Shown one piece after another: positions 25,467 to 32,680 of a stretch of 40,013 nt of DNA. The stretch comes from CAZTEB01 sp964612735. Its GTDB lineage: Bacteria; Patescibacteriota; Microgenomatia; UBA1400; PJMF01. Under the pieces are notes generated by a model. That model was not told where the DNA came from, ran no database searches, and saw only the letters and a program-made list of their open reading frames with translations. Location: NCBI GenBank assembly GCA_964612735.1, contig CAZTEB010000004.1, positions 1 to 40,013 of the forward strand. The letters are read 5' to 3'. The stretch's first letter is position 1. Every line of letters starts with the position of its first letter. Position numbers and translations under genes: made by a program.

Positions 25467-25579
25467 CTTCCAGATATAAAGCGCTGTTCACAGCACTACA
25501 AACCCCTACCTAAGGTGGCGAAGGTGATAGTGCCAGCGATAAGCTGGAGCTGGAAGTACAAGAGTTTGTCTGCACATAG
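25445..25579 (-). ncRNA. Predicted ~135-nt structured RNA (sRNA or riboswitch-like leader)
   Basis: A consensus promoter and an intrinsic terminator bracket a non-coding segment. Predicted pairings on the minus strand: ACAAACTC (25562-25569) with GGGTTTGT (25498-25505); internal hairpin CCAGC-TTATC-GCTGG; hairpin GTGCTG-TGAA-CAGCGC; and CTTCCAG (25550-25556) with CTGGAAG (25467-25473). The last helix crosses the first, forming a pseudoknot that abuts the terminator stem, an arrangement typical of riboswitches. Short ORFs of 32 and 23 codons can be read inside but look weak. Not matched to a known RNA class by eye. Confidence 0.5.
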
Positions 25580-25585
25580 ATAATT

Positions 25586-25614
25586 AGGATACATAATTCG
25601 GGCATTTTAGTCAA
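25586..25614 (-). promoter_or_regulatory. Promoter of the structured RNA (TTGACT-17-TATCCT)
   Basis: Minus strand: TTGACT (25609-25614), 17-nt spacer, TATCCT (25586-25591); start expected near 25579. Confidence 0.65.
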
Positions 25615-25709
25615 GTAGAAGCCACTTTTTACTGCGCATTTGTTCTAAAAAAAAGAATAGTTTTTGTCATTTTGATATACTTCTTGAATTACTCAACTAG
25701 TAAGTTTCT

Positions 25710-26735
25710 TTGTCAAGACACCAGGAAAGACGAGTAGGTATTTCAAGAAGAACCTTTGGCAAAGCCATTTTGGCGGCGTTCTTAGGAGCTGGAACCATAG
25801 AGACGGCAGTGGAGGCTGCTTTTACCTGGGATGCTTTTAAAGAAGCTAGTCAGGTACGATTTACTCACGCTCATCTCAAGATGCCGGGAATCGGAAAGGA
25901 TACCACCATAGTAGTGTTAGCTGATCAGCATGCTGCTGAGAAGGGTAATGACAGGATTAATCCTTTAGTTAGTAGACAACTGATGATTGATATCAATGCC
26001 GAGTTGGTAACATCAGGTTGTAAGCCTAAAAGCACTATTGTGCTTGCAGTGGGGGATGAAGTGAGTGAGACCACTCGATGGAATAGGCCAACAGGCATGC
26101 AGGCTGCTGAGGAGATAATAAAAGCTTTTAGTAGTATTAATGCTGCTCACTTTTTTAACACGGTGGGTAATCACGAAGAGCTTCATCCGAACTTAAGTCA
26201 ATTGCTGGATCTATATAAGGTGAATAAAAGAGTTTGTCTTGGGAGGTCAGATCACGCATCTTTTATTCAAAGAGAGCAATATCTCAAGAGTGAGCTGCCA
26301 TTCGTAATTATTGGATTGCCTGACTTTACCACTCAGTCAAACTGGTATGAATCTGAGGCTTTCGAGCAGGTTCTAAAGTACTTGCTCATGAAGCCGGAGA
26401 ACGAGCCGGTGATTTTAATCACTCATAATGCTGAGTTTATTAGTCCCATGGTGGCTGAACTTCTCAAAGACGTTAAAAATCTTATTATTATTTGCGGTCA
26501 CTCACACGGAGGTCAGCTAGGTGGGAACGATTGGCGTTTGCCCCTCAATGCGGCTGTTAACTGGGCGGCGCGACAGCATGTTGATTATGGTTCACCATTT
26601 ATTAATGGCTGGTATTGTCTCGATGATGCAGATCCTAATGCCGTTCGGATTTTGGTTAGTCCCGGTATCGGTGAGACAAATGGGTATCCCAGGACGGTTC
26701 AGAGTGAAGTATTTTTTCTCCATATTACTAGATAG
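25710..26735 (+). CDS. Exported calcineurin-like metallophosphoesterase
   Basis: 341 aa. N-terminus carries a twin-arginine-type signal SRRTFGKAI (12-20) followed by a hydrophobic segment to about residue 37. Metal ligands of the phosphoesterase fold: LADQH (about 70-74), VGDE (about 114), GNHE (about 153), ITHNAE (about 230) and CGHSHGG (about 255). Similar to YkuE-type enzymes; substrate unknown. The start is TTG 25710, needed to include the signal; TATACT ends 28 nt upstream and no SD is seen. AT-richer than the genes before 23 kb. Confidence 0.88.
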   Translation: MSRHQERRVGISRRTFGKAILAAFLGAGTIETAVEAAFTWDAFKEASQVRFTHAHLKMPGIGKDTTIVVLADQHAAEKGNDRINPLVSRQLMIDINAELVTSGCKPKSTIVLAVGDEVSETTRWNRPTGMQAAEEIIKAFSSINAAHFFNTVGNHEELHPNLSQLLDLYKVNKRVCLGRSDHASFIQREQYLKSELPFVIIGLPDFTTQSNWYESEAFEQVLKYLLMKPENEPVILITHNAEFISPMVAELLKDVKNLIIICGHSHGGQLGGNDWRLPLNAAVNWAARQHVDYGSPFINGWYCLDDADPNAVRILVSPGIGETNGYPRTVQSEVFFLHITR

Positions 26736-26793
26736 CAGTTTTCCTCCCCCTCACTACAGCTAAATGTAAGATTTCACCGTTATAGTCGAGCTC

Positions 26794-26806
26794 AGAAAGG
26801 AGGTGA
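26794..26806 (+). promoter_or_regulatory. Very strong ribosome binding site (AGAAAGGAGGTGA)
   Basis: Thirteen nt fully complementary to the usual 16S rRNA 3' end, 3 nt before ATG 26810. Stands out against the SD-less starts around it; a TATAGT -10-like hexamer lies at 26781-26786. Confidence 0.8.
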
Positions 26807-26809
26807 GGT

Positions 26810-27499
26810 ATGAGAAAAATCATATTTTCACTCGCATTATTTATGTTGAGCTTAGGGCTAGTAGCTTCAGGTATGGCGGCTTTTGTAGACCAGGTGAGCT
26901 CGCTTGATAATAGTTTTGAGAGCGGCAGCTTGGAGCTGGCTATCAGTGACATCGATGAAAACGAAGATGGTGTAGCAGAAGGTATTGCTACCAACTGGTC
27001 AGAGCAAACCACTGCTACCTGGCAAAGCCCAGCAGATTGGCAACCAGGTGAGAGCTTCAGTAGTGCTATTTTCTTGCGCAACCAGGGTACTGTCGATGCT
27101 AAATCATTGAAATGGAAAGTGACCAATAAAGTTGACAGCGGAGTGGATTTGGACAAGATGGTTAGGTTGAATACTGCTTGGTACGACCGGAACAGTAGCG
27201 GCGTAATGGACCCTGAGGAAAATCTTTTCTCGGCTCTGAAAGCTCAATACGACACGGGCGCAGACGGCACGGTTACGTTGTGGGAGCTTCACCAGGGTAT
27301 GACTGAGTTTGGTCACAGCTTTGAGCTGGAGCCTGGTGAGTCATTTTTACCTGGAGAGTCCGACATGCTAGTGGGTGGTTACGACGGCGTGGGAAAAGGG
27401 TTGGTGTTGGAGTGGATTTTTGATGAGGCGGCTGGTAACGAGTATCAGGACGCCTCAGTCACAGTTGATTTTGAGTTTACCGCTGCTAGTACGCAGTAG
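26810..27499 (+). CDS. TasA/camelysin-like secreted protein with EF-hand-like loops
   Basis: 229 aa. Signal segment 3-24 is followed by AAFVDQVSSLDNSFESGSLEL (split: AAFVDQ, SLDNSFESGSLEL), the layout of SipW-dependent TasA/CalY proteins, which polymerise into biofilm fibres. The body is beta-rich. Three 12-residue loops fit the calcium-binding EF-hand pattern: 49-60 (DENEDGVAEGIA, weaker), 126-137 (DRNSSGVMDPEE) and 148-159 (DTGADGTVTLWE). A SipW-type peptidase follows, which supports the assignment. Only one copy is seen here. Expression is expected to be high, given its SD. Assembly into fibres is inference. Confidence 0.82.
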   Translation: MRKIIFSLALFMLSLGLVASGMAAFVDQVSSLDNSFESGSLELAISDIDENEDGVAEGIATNWSEQTTATWQSPADWQPGESFSSAIFLRNQGTVDAKSLKWKVTNKVDSGVDLDKMVRLNTAWYDRNSSGVMDPEENLFSALKAQYDTGADGTVTLWELHQGMTEFGHSFELEPGESFLPGESDMLVGGYDGVGKGLVLEWIFDEAAGNEYQDASVTVDFEFTAASTQ

Positions 27500-27514
27500 T
27501 TGGTTGGTGACGTG

Positions 27515-27539
27515 CAAGGCAGACGCTCCTTCTGCCTTG
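27515..27539 (+). terminator. Strong hairpin between tasA-like and sipW-like genes
   Basis: Nine-bp perfect stem CAAGGCAGA/TCTGCCTTG with a 7-nt loop, 16 nt after the stop. No T-run follows, so it is more likely an mRNA-end stabiliser or partial attenuator than a full terminator. Confidence 0.6.
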
Positions 27540-27565
27540 TTGTGACCAAGTAACAGAAAGTGGAT

Positions 27566-28072
27566 ATGCATCGTTTGACAGTGGTATTGGCTTGGCTACC
27601 TAGTAGTGTAGCTATCTTGATTGTAATGACGGTGACAGTGATGATCTGGCAGAGTTGGGTTGGAGTAGCCGTGGTGCAATCAGGATCTATGGAGCCGGTG
27701 CTGCCCGTGGGTAGTTTGGTGGTGTATGTTCAGCAGCAGCAGTACCAATTGGAGGATGTGGTTGCGTATCAAAGCGCCCACCACCTTGCACAACATATTA
27801 TTGTGCACAGAATTACAGAAGTGATTCGCTCTGGAGCTATAGACGTCTATCACTTACGGGGTGACGTTAATTCTGTCGCAGATGAGCAAGTCACTACGCA
27901 GCAAATGCTGGGTAGAGTGATGCTGGTCATACCTGATTTGGGTAGGTGGTTGGTGATGTTGAGATCAAGTTTGTCAGCTATGTATGCCGGCGGCTTGGTG
28001 ATAGCAGTTTGGCTTTGGTATGAGCTAAGCACTGCTATTCAATGGTTAGTTAAAAGTAGGAGACAGGTGTGA
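27566..28072 (+). CDS. SipW-type signal peptidase I (Ser/His, S26B)
   Basis: About 168 aa with membrane helices near both ends (about 12-35 and 133-152). Catalytic Ser in QSGSMEPVLPVG (Ser41), catalytic His in IVHRITEV (about His81) replacing the Lys of normal bacterial enzymes, and LRGDVNSVADEQV with the conserved Asp. This ER/SipW type processes TasA-class precursors. ATG 27566 with AGAAAG 5 nt upstream is preferred; GTG 27560 is possible. It overlaps the next gene by one base. Confidence 0.92.
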   Translation: MHRLTVVLAWLPSSVAILIVMTVTVMIWQSWVGVAVVQSGSMEPVLPVGSLVVYVQQQQYQLEDVVAYQSAHHLAQHIIVHRITEVIRSGAIDVYHLRGDVNSVADEQVTTQQMLGRVMLVIPDLGRWLVMLRSSLSAMYAGGLVIAVWLWYELSTAIQWLVKSRRQV

Positions 28073-28878
28073 TGCTCTCCTTGCGTAGTGCTAGGGTTGT
28101 TGGATTGCTAGTTATCGTGATTACGGCATGTTCTGCAGTCACAACTCTTGCTCGTTCTAATTTGCTAAGTCTGGCAGCAGCGCGACCTGCTTTGGTGGCT
28201 ACAACAGGGGCGTTGAATCCTAACCAAGAGCCAACTCCATCGCCGATGCCCAGTAACACCGCCGAGCCACCAAACGCGCCAGTTGGCATCGATGCTGTGC
28301 GAGATGGTGAGTTTGTGACAGCAAGTTGGTATGCAGATGAAACTACGCAGCTTTTCACAGTTACGCCAGGATCATTGCTACAGATGTCGGCAACTAACCC
28401 CTTTCCGTTCGAAGTGGGAGAAGTTGGGCAGGGGTACTCGGCGCTGCTGCAGGTGCCGCAGGAAAGCAACCATCTTGTTATTCAATCACAATCAGACTCA
28501 GGAGAGCTTTCGGAGATTACTTCAAGTAGTCAGGTTGTCATTACTCAGTCACAGAAACAACATGTAAATCAAAGTGCGCTGTCTACCTGGCTACAGTGGG
28601 ACTCAGTTGGATTTTCTGTGGAGGAATTGGGAGGCGTCGACACCCTTGAGTACGAAATTGTATATGGTCATTGGGTGGGCGACGAGTTGATAACCGAAGC
28701 CTTGGTCGGACTAGTACCAATTGCTCAGCAACAGTCCAGTGTTTCTTTGCAGCGATATCTAGGCACGTGTTCAGGTGGTGAAAGTGACTGTGTGGCTTAT
28801 CAGCCCGAGTCTGTGATGCTAAGTGTAAAAGCTATGGCTGGTGGTATTGTGACGCAACACTGGGACGTGATGTTCTAG
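28072..28878 (+). CDS. Putative lipoprotein or secreted protein, unknown
   Basis: 268 aa. Basic N-terminus and hydrophobic segment ending in ITAC (Cys20), a lipobox-like site, then a Pro/Thr/Ala-rich linker (about 50-70) and a beta-rich domain. Two Cys near 240-245 (GTCSGGESDC) could form a disulfide. The ATG shares one base with the sipW stop (TGATG), so translation is coupled to the peptidase; AGGAG lies 9 nt upstream. May be a fibre-anchoring or accessory matrix protein; this is inference from position. Confidence 0.75.
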   Translation: MLSLRSARVVGLLVIVITACSAVTTLARSNLLSLAAARPALVATTGALNPNQEPTPSPMPSNTAEPPNAPVGIDAVRDGEFVTASWYADETTQLFTVTPGSLLQMSATNPFPFEVGEVGQGYSALLQVPQESNHLVIQSQSDSGELSEITSSSQVVITQSQKQHVNQSALSTWLQWDSVGFSVEELGGVDTLEYEIVYGHWVGDELITEALVGLVPIAQQQSSVSLQRYLGTCSGGESDCVAYQPESVMLSVKAMAGGIVTQHWDVMF

Positions 28879-28884
28879 GGCTAC

Positions 28885-28913
28885 TTGAGCTAGTCTTTAA
28901 ATCTCGTCATAAT
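28885..28913 (+). promoter_or_regulatory. Promoter of the CAP-domain gene (TTGAGC-17-CATAAT)
   Basis: TTGAGC (28885-28890), 17 nt, CATAAT (28908-28913); 8 nt to ATG 28922. Confidence 0.5.
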
Positions 28914-28921
28914 GGGTTGTA

Positions 28922-29848
28922 ATGAGGAAGCTACAAAAAGCGCTCCATAAGAAGGTGCGTCACTTATTTCACCCCCAGCGTTCCAACAATCACCGATCTC
29001 GAGTGCTTCATCCTAAACCTATTTTGATGCTCGCAGGTTTGTTGGCTGCGGTTGGCACGTTGATTCACTATGGAGGTATGGCGCTTCCCGATGCGGGATC
29101 AATCTTAGGATTTTCTTCCACTATAACCACCTACAATGTTATTGACCAGACAAATATTGAGCGCGCCAAGCACGGTGTCCCGCCACTCGTCGAAAACCCA
29201 CTGCTTAGCCAAGCTGCGAAGGCTAAGGCAATTGATATGTTTACTGATCAATATTGGTCACACGTAGCGCCTGATGGTACGGAGCCCTGGTCATTCGTAG
29301 CAGCATCAGGGTATCAATACTCTATTGCGGGTGAGAACTTGGCTCGAGATTTTGCTACTACTCCAGAGATGGTGGCTGCTTGGATGGACTCACCAACCCA
29401 CCGTGCGAATATTCTTCATGGCAGATATAGCGAGATCGGCATAGCCGTCGTAGACGGCGAACTTGAAGGATATGAGACTACCTTAGTGGTTCAGATGTTT
29501 GGTTCCCCAACTGGGAGTAGTCAGGCCATTACTCTTGACCCTCCAACGCTACCAAACTCTGGTCAACTGGGGGCAAGTGGGCAGTCAGCTGGTCAGCCCC
29601 AGGTGCTAGCTGATTCTTTTTTATCTATTCCTGAGTTGCGCCGACCACCGCTCTTTACACCGCTGCAACTTATAAAAGCAGTCTCTTTGAGTGTCATCAT
29701 GCTGATTAGTGCCACGCTCACATACGATGCAGTCGTTGCTCATCATTTGATGAGAGTTCGCTTGGTGAGTAAAAATTTAGCTCACATTTTTTTCATGGGT
29801 GCAGTATTGTTTTTGGTGCTTTTCTTTAAGGGCGGTATCATAGGATAG
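28922..29848 (+). CDS. CAP/SCP-domain membrane protein
   Basis: 308 aa. A basic, His-rich start (1-30), a membrane helix (about 34-56), an outer CAP domain (about 73-196) with cavity residues His114 (YWSHVAP), Glu138 (AGENLA) and His160 (SPTHRANIL), a Pro/Ser/Gly linker, and two C-terminal helices (about 246-265 and 283-305). Bacterial CAP proteins (YkwD-like) are exported and of varied function. Own promoter, and 3 nt from the next small membrane gene. Confidence 0.92.
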   Translation: MRKLQKALHKKVRHLFHPQRSNNHRSRVLHPKPILMLAGLLAAVGTLIHYGGMALPDAGSILGFSSTITTYNVIDQTNIERAKHGVPPLVENPLLSQAAKAKAIDMFTDQYWSHVAPDGTEPWSFVAASGYQYSIAGENLARDFATTPEMVAAWMDSPTHRANILHGRYSEIGIAVVDGELEGYETTLVVQMFGSPTGSSQAITLDPPTLPNSGQLGASGQSAGQPQVLADSFLSIPELRRPPLFTPLQLIKAVSLSVIMLISATLTYDAVVAHHLMRVRLVSKNLAHIFFMGAVLFLVLFFKGGIIG

Positions 29849-29850
29849 CT

Positions 29851-30108
29851 ATGTTTAGAGAGTTGTATACACACGGTCGAGCGTACGGGGTATTAGCGAC
29901 CGCGCTAATACTTTGGGTGGTGCTATTTGTAGGAGCGTGGCCCAACAGAGGAGTGCAGCGGTTGCTAGTATTGGGGTTGGTGGCCTTTTATATAGGGTGG
30001 GGTTCATTGAGCCACAGAAGATCGGGTCACCTCTCAGGGCAAATAGTGCAGGAGTATGTTAGTATTGGCATACTTGGGGGAGTGATCATGTGGTTAATCA
30101 CTCTCTAA
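29851..30108 (+). CDS. 85-aa multi-helix membrane protein
   Basis: Three hydrophobic stretches (about 11-30, 36-53, 68-84) with a charged loop (SHRRSGH) between the last two. Starts 3 nt after the CAP gene stop and ends 22 nt before the rmlA-like gene, so it belongs to the same unit. Similar small proteins next to CAP genes are not known to me; function unknown. Confidence 0.7.
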   Translation: MFRELYTHGRAYGVLATALILWVVLFVGAWPNRGVQRLLVLGLVAFYIGWGSLSHRRSGHLSGQIVQEYVSIGILGGVIMWLITL

Positions 30109-30130
30109 AACACATGATGAAGGGAGTAGT

Positions 30131-30850
30131 ATGAAAGGCATTATTTTAGCTGGTGGTTCAGGCACTCGACTCAGGCCATTGACTAGAGTGACGAGTAAGC
30201 AGCTACTACCGATCTATAACAAACCTATGATTTTTTACCCACTTGAGACACTTCTCAAGGCCGGTATTAAAGACATCCTAATTATCGTTGCCCCCGATCA
30301 TGCGGGAGACTTTCTGAAGTTGCTTGGTAGTGGCACTGAGTATGGATGTAACTTTACGTACGAAATTCAAGATAAGCCAGAAGGACTTGCACAGGCATTT
30401 ACGATCGGAGAAAACTTCATTGGTGATGACTCAGTAACTCTCATTCTAGGTGATAATGTATTTGAAGATGACTTTAGTGAGGCTATTACTACATTTGAAA
30501 AAGGTGGTCGTGTCTTTGCTAAAAAAGTACACGATCCTGAGCGCTTTGGCGTCGTTGAGTTCGATGATGACAAGAAGGCTATTTCTATCGAGGAAAAACC
30601 TAAGCAGCCGAAGTCTTCATACGCCGTAACTGGTCTCTACATCTATGACAATACGGTAGTTAAAAAAGCGACAGAGCTAACGCCATCTGCTCGAGGTGAG
30701 CTGGAAATTACTGATCTTAACAATGTCTATCTTAAAGAAGGCTCACTCGATGTGGCCTTTGTAGAAGGACTCTGGCTCGACACTGGTACTTTTGAGTCCT
30801 TACATCAAGCCATTGAGTTTGCTCGCCAGCGCGCCTTGGCAGAAGGGTAG
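30131..30850 (+). CDS. rmlA: Glucose-1-phosphate thymidylyltransferase-like nucleotidyltransferase
   Basis: 239 aa, the short RmlA/RfbA-type form. LAGGSGTRLRPLT (6-18) is the nucleotide-binding loop with KQLLPIYNKPM, LGDN (about 115) binds metal, IEEKP (about 157-161) and GLYIYD, then LDTGTFESLHQA. Makes dTDP- (or UDP-) sugars for surface glycans. AAGGGAG lies 4 nt before ATG. No rmlBCD follow in this window, so the pathway must be completed elsewhere or the product used differently. Confidence 0.9.
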   Translation: MKGIILAGGSGTRLRPLTRVTSKQLLPIYNKPMIFYPLETLLKAGIKDILIIVAPDHAGDFLKLLGSGTEYGCNFTYEIQDKPEGLAQAFTIGENFIGDDSVTLILGDNVFEDDFSEAITTFEKGGRVFAKKVHDPERFGVVEFDDDKKAISIEEKPKQPKSSYAVTGLYIYDNTVVKKATELTPSARGELEITDLNNVYLKEGSLDVAFVEGLWLDTGTFESLHQAIEFARQRALAEG

Positions 30851-30851
30851 G

Positions 30852-31697
30852 GTGTCACAACCTGCACAAACTGTCCACTACTTTTTGCTTACAGCCTGCA
30901 TTTTAACAGCGCTTGCACTCGGTCATCTGAGTGCTACTTCCGCACTAGCTCAATCAACAGGGGCGCCCATTTTCCAAAAGGACAGCATAGCCCAGGATAT
31001 TCAAGAGGCTCGTCGTACGTATATTGGTCAGCTTGAGGAGTATCGTACAGCTGAGAGAGAGTTCACCATTGCTCGTGAACAGTTCGCACAACTTCAAACA
31101 CTTAATTCACTCGAAGAGGGGGTGCAGGCAACCCGCTCCTTTTTCTTCTTGCGTGACCAAGTGCTTGATACGTACTTTGAGCTACTGAGGCTCGAGGTTA
31201 CTCAAGCAGAAGGCATCAACTTGCCAGATAAAGAAGCCATACTAGAAGAGATAGCAGTCACCAGAGAATTATTGAGCACACATCAGCAGCAAATTGAAGA
31301 GCAAACTGACAGATCTGGCGTAGCGCAGTCAGCTCTCAGCTTTGAGGATATCGAACCCGTGCTGTTACAGACTTCAGAGCGGGCTCGGATCTTACTTCAG
31401 GTTGGTCGACTTCAGACTGTGTACGACAAATCTGCCTCACTGCTCGAAGAACTTGCTCTCGATGAGGCTGATCAAGCTTCACAAACTCCAACAATAGTGT
31501 CTGGTCAACAGCGCAGAGCTCTCGAACAAACAGCGCAGACTTTAGGCTTTGCAAAGCAGGAGTTGGATGATGTTCAACTCGATTTGGCAGAGGGTCGCAG
31601 TCGAATTCGAAGTTCTAGCTCGGGTTTGGATTCTGTGTACGCCACACTCTCAAGGGCGATAGGTTTTTTTGCTGAGATAGTAGGAGTTGGAGTATGA
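30852..31697 (+). CDS. Secreted coiled-coil protein, unknown
   Basis: 281 aa from GTG 30852, one base after the rmlA stop, with AAGGG upstream; starts further upstream would lie inside rmlA. Signal peptide to about residue 34 with a clear SALAQ cleavage site, then a Gln/Glu/Leu-rich helical protein with coiled-coil spacing and a last hydrophobic segment (IGFFAEIVGVGV). Overlaps the next gene by ATGA. No family recognised; perhaps an envelope structural protein. Confidence 0.72.
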   Translation: MSQPAQTVHYFLLTACILTALALGHLSATSALAQSTGAPIFQKDSIAQDIQEARRTYIGQLEEYRTAEREFTIAREQFAQLQTLNSLEEGVQATRSFFFLRDQVLDTYFELLRLEVTQAEGINLPDKEAILEEIAVTRELLSTHQQQIEEQTDRSGVAQSALSFEDIEPVLLQTSERARILLQVGRLQTVYDKSASLLEELALDEADQASQTPTIVSGQQRRALEQTAQTLGFAKQELDDVQLDLAEGRSRIRSSSSGLDSVYATLSRAIGFFAEIVGVGV

Positions 31698-32071
31698 GTG
31701 CTGAAGAGAGAAAACTAGATCAAGATCTTAGTCAGACTTTTTTTGCTGAGTCAGAGTTGCTGTATGAAGAGATGGGTTTACCAGAAGCTCCTAGTGCAGA
31801 GCAACCTCAAGTAAAATCAGGCTCGAAGAAGTGGATGCTTGGATTAGGATTGTTGGCAGTCGTGTTGGTTGGAGTAGGCTTATTGGCACTAATGATGAGA
31901 CAAAGTGCACAACCATTTACACCAGATATCTCCACTGATCAGAATGTTCAGCGTTCATTAACTCCATTGCAGAACAGGGTGATGCAATTGAGTGCCGAAC
32001 TAGATGATGCCGATCCTTCACGAGACCTTCTGCCATTTCCACCTATAAATTTGGATGCAAGCTTGGAGTAG
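31694..32071 (+). CDS. Single-pass membrane protein, unknown
   Basis: 125 aa: acidic cytoplasmic N-terminal 45 residues, one helix (about 47-67), an outer Ser/Asp/Pro-rich tail of about 55 residues. ATGA overlap with the coiled-coil gene implies coupling and perhaps a complex. Confidence 0.7.
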   Translation: MSAEERKLDQDLSQTFFAESELLYEEMGLPEAPSAEQPQVKSGSKKWMLGLGLLAVVLVGVGLLALMMRQSAQPFTPDISTDQNVQRSLTPLQNRVMQLSAELDDADPSRDLLPFPPINLDASLE

Positions 32072-32106
32072 ATCTCCAGCGGCTATCCCTAGAGGAGCAA
32101 GTTTGT

Positions 32107-32112
32107 TACAAT
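32107..32112 (+). promoter_or_regulatory. -10 (TACAAT) of frr
   Basis: TACAAT, 7 nt before the frr ATG; leaderless layout. Separates frr-rseP from the surface cluster. Confidence 0.6.
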
Positions 32113-32119
32113 TTGACTC

Positions 32120-32674
32120 ATGGCATTCGACTTTTCAACTTTTACCACAAAACTAACTAAATCTGTTGAACACTTCCAACAAGAGTTAAAAACCTTGCGG
32201 ACGGGCAAGGCTACGCCAGCCTTACTTGATAGTGTTTCTGTTGAGGCGTATGGAGCACACATGAAGCTCAATGAGGTTGCCAACGTGTCTGCACCCGATG
32301 CAACGCTACTGGTGGTCTCTCCTTGGGACAAAAGCATCCTGGAGTCTGTAGAGAAAGCAATCAATGCTGCTGATCTCAATCTTAATCCTGTTGTAGATGG
32401 TGACTTGATACGAATAGCAGTACCGCCACTCACTCAAGAGCGTCGAGAGGAGATGGTCAAACTGTTGGATAAGAAAACTGAGGAAACTAAAGCCACACTA
32501 CGATCACTTCGCACGGATATCAAAAAGGAGGTGGAGTCACAGGAAGGGCAGGGTGGAGTAAGTGAGGATGATATAGAGCTAGATCTCGAGCAAATGGAAA
32601 AGCAGTTCGTGACTACTACTAGTCGTGTGGATGAGATAACTGCTGCTAAAAAAAGCGAGTTAATGACCGTGTAG
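32120..32674 (+). CDS. frr: Ribosome recycling factor
   Basis: 184 aa, family length. Splits post-termination ribosomes together with EF-G. Starts MAFDFSTF, then LKTLRTGKATPALLDSV (the conserved RTGRA-type segment), SPWDKSILESVEKAI, and IRIAVPPLTQERREEMVK in the core; a three-helix bundle C-terminus. The residue after RTG is Lys rather than the common Arg. Six nt to rseP, its common neighbour. Confidence 0.97.
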   Translation: MAFDFSTFTTKLTKSVEHFQQELKTLRTGKATPALLDSVSVEAYGAHMKLNEVANVSAPDATLLVVSPWDKSILESVEKAINAADLNLNPVVDGDLIRIAVPPLTQERREEMVKLLDKKTEETKATLRSLRTDIKKEVESQEGQGGVSEDDIELDLEQMEKQFVTTTSRVDEITAAKKSELMTV

Positions 32675-32680
32675 GTTGGT

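Noticed and set aside
25507..25605. 32-codon and 23-codon ORFs inside the structured RNA, one His-rich at its end
   Set aside because: A His-type attenuation leader was considered, but no histidine gene follows, and neither frame has an SD. The RNA structure explains the region better.
30792..30851. Longer start for the secreted coiled-coil protein inside rmlA
   Set aside because: It would bury the signal peptide behind 20 residues overlapping rmlA; GTG 30852 with an SD fits better.
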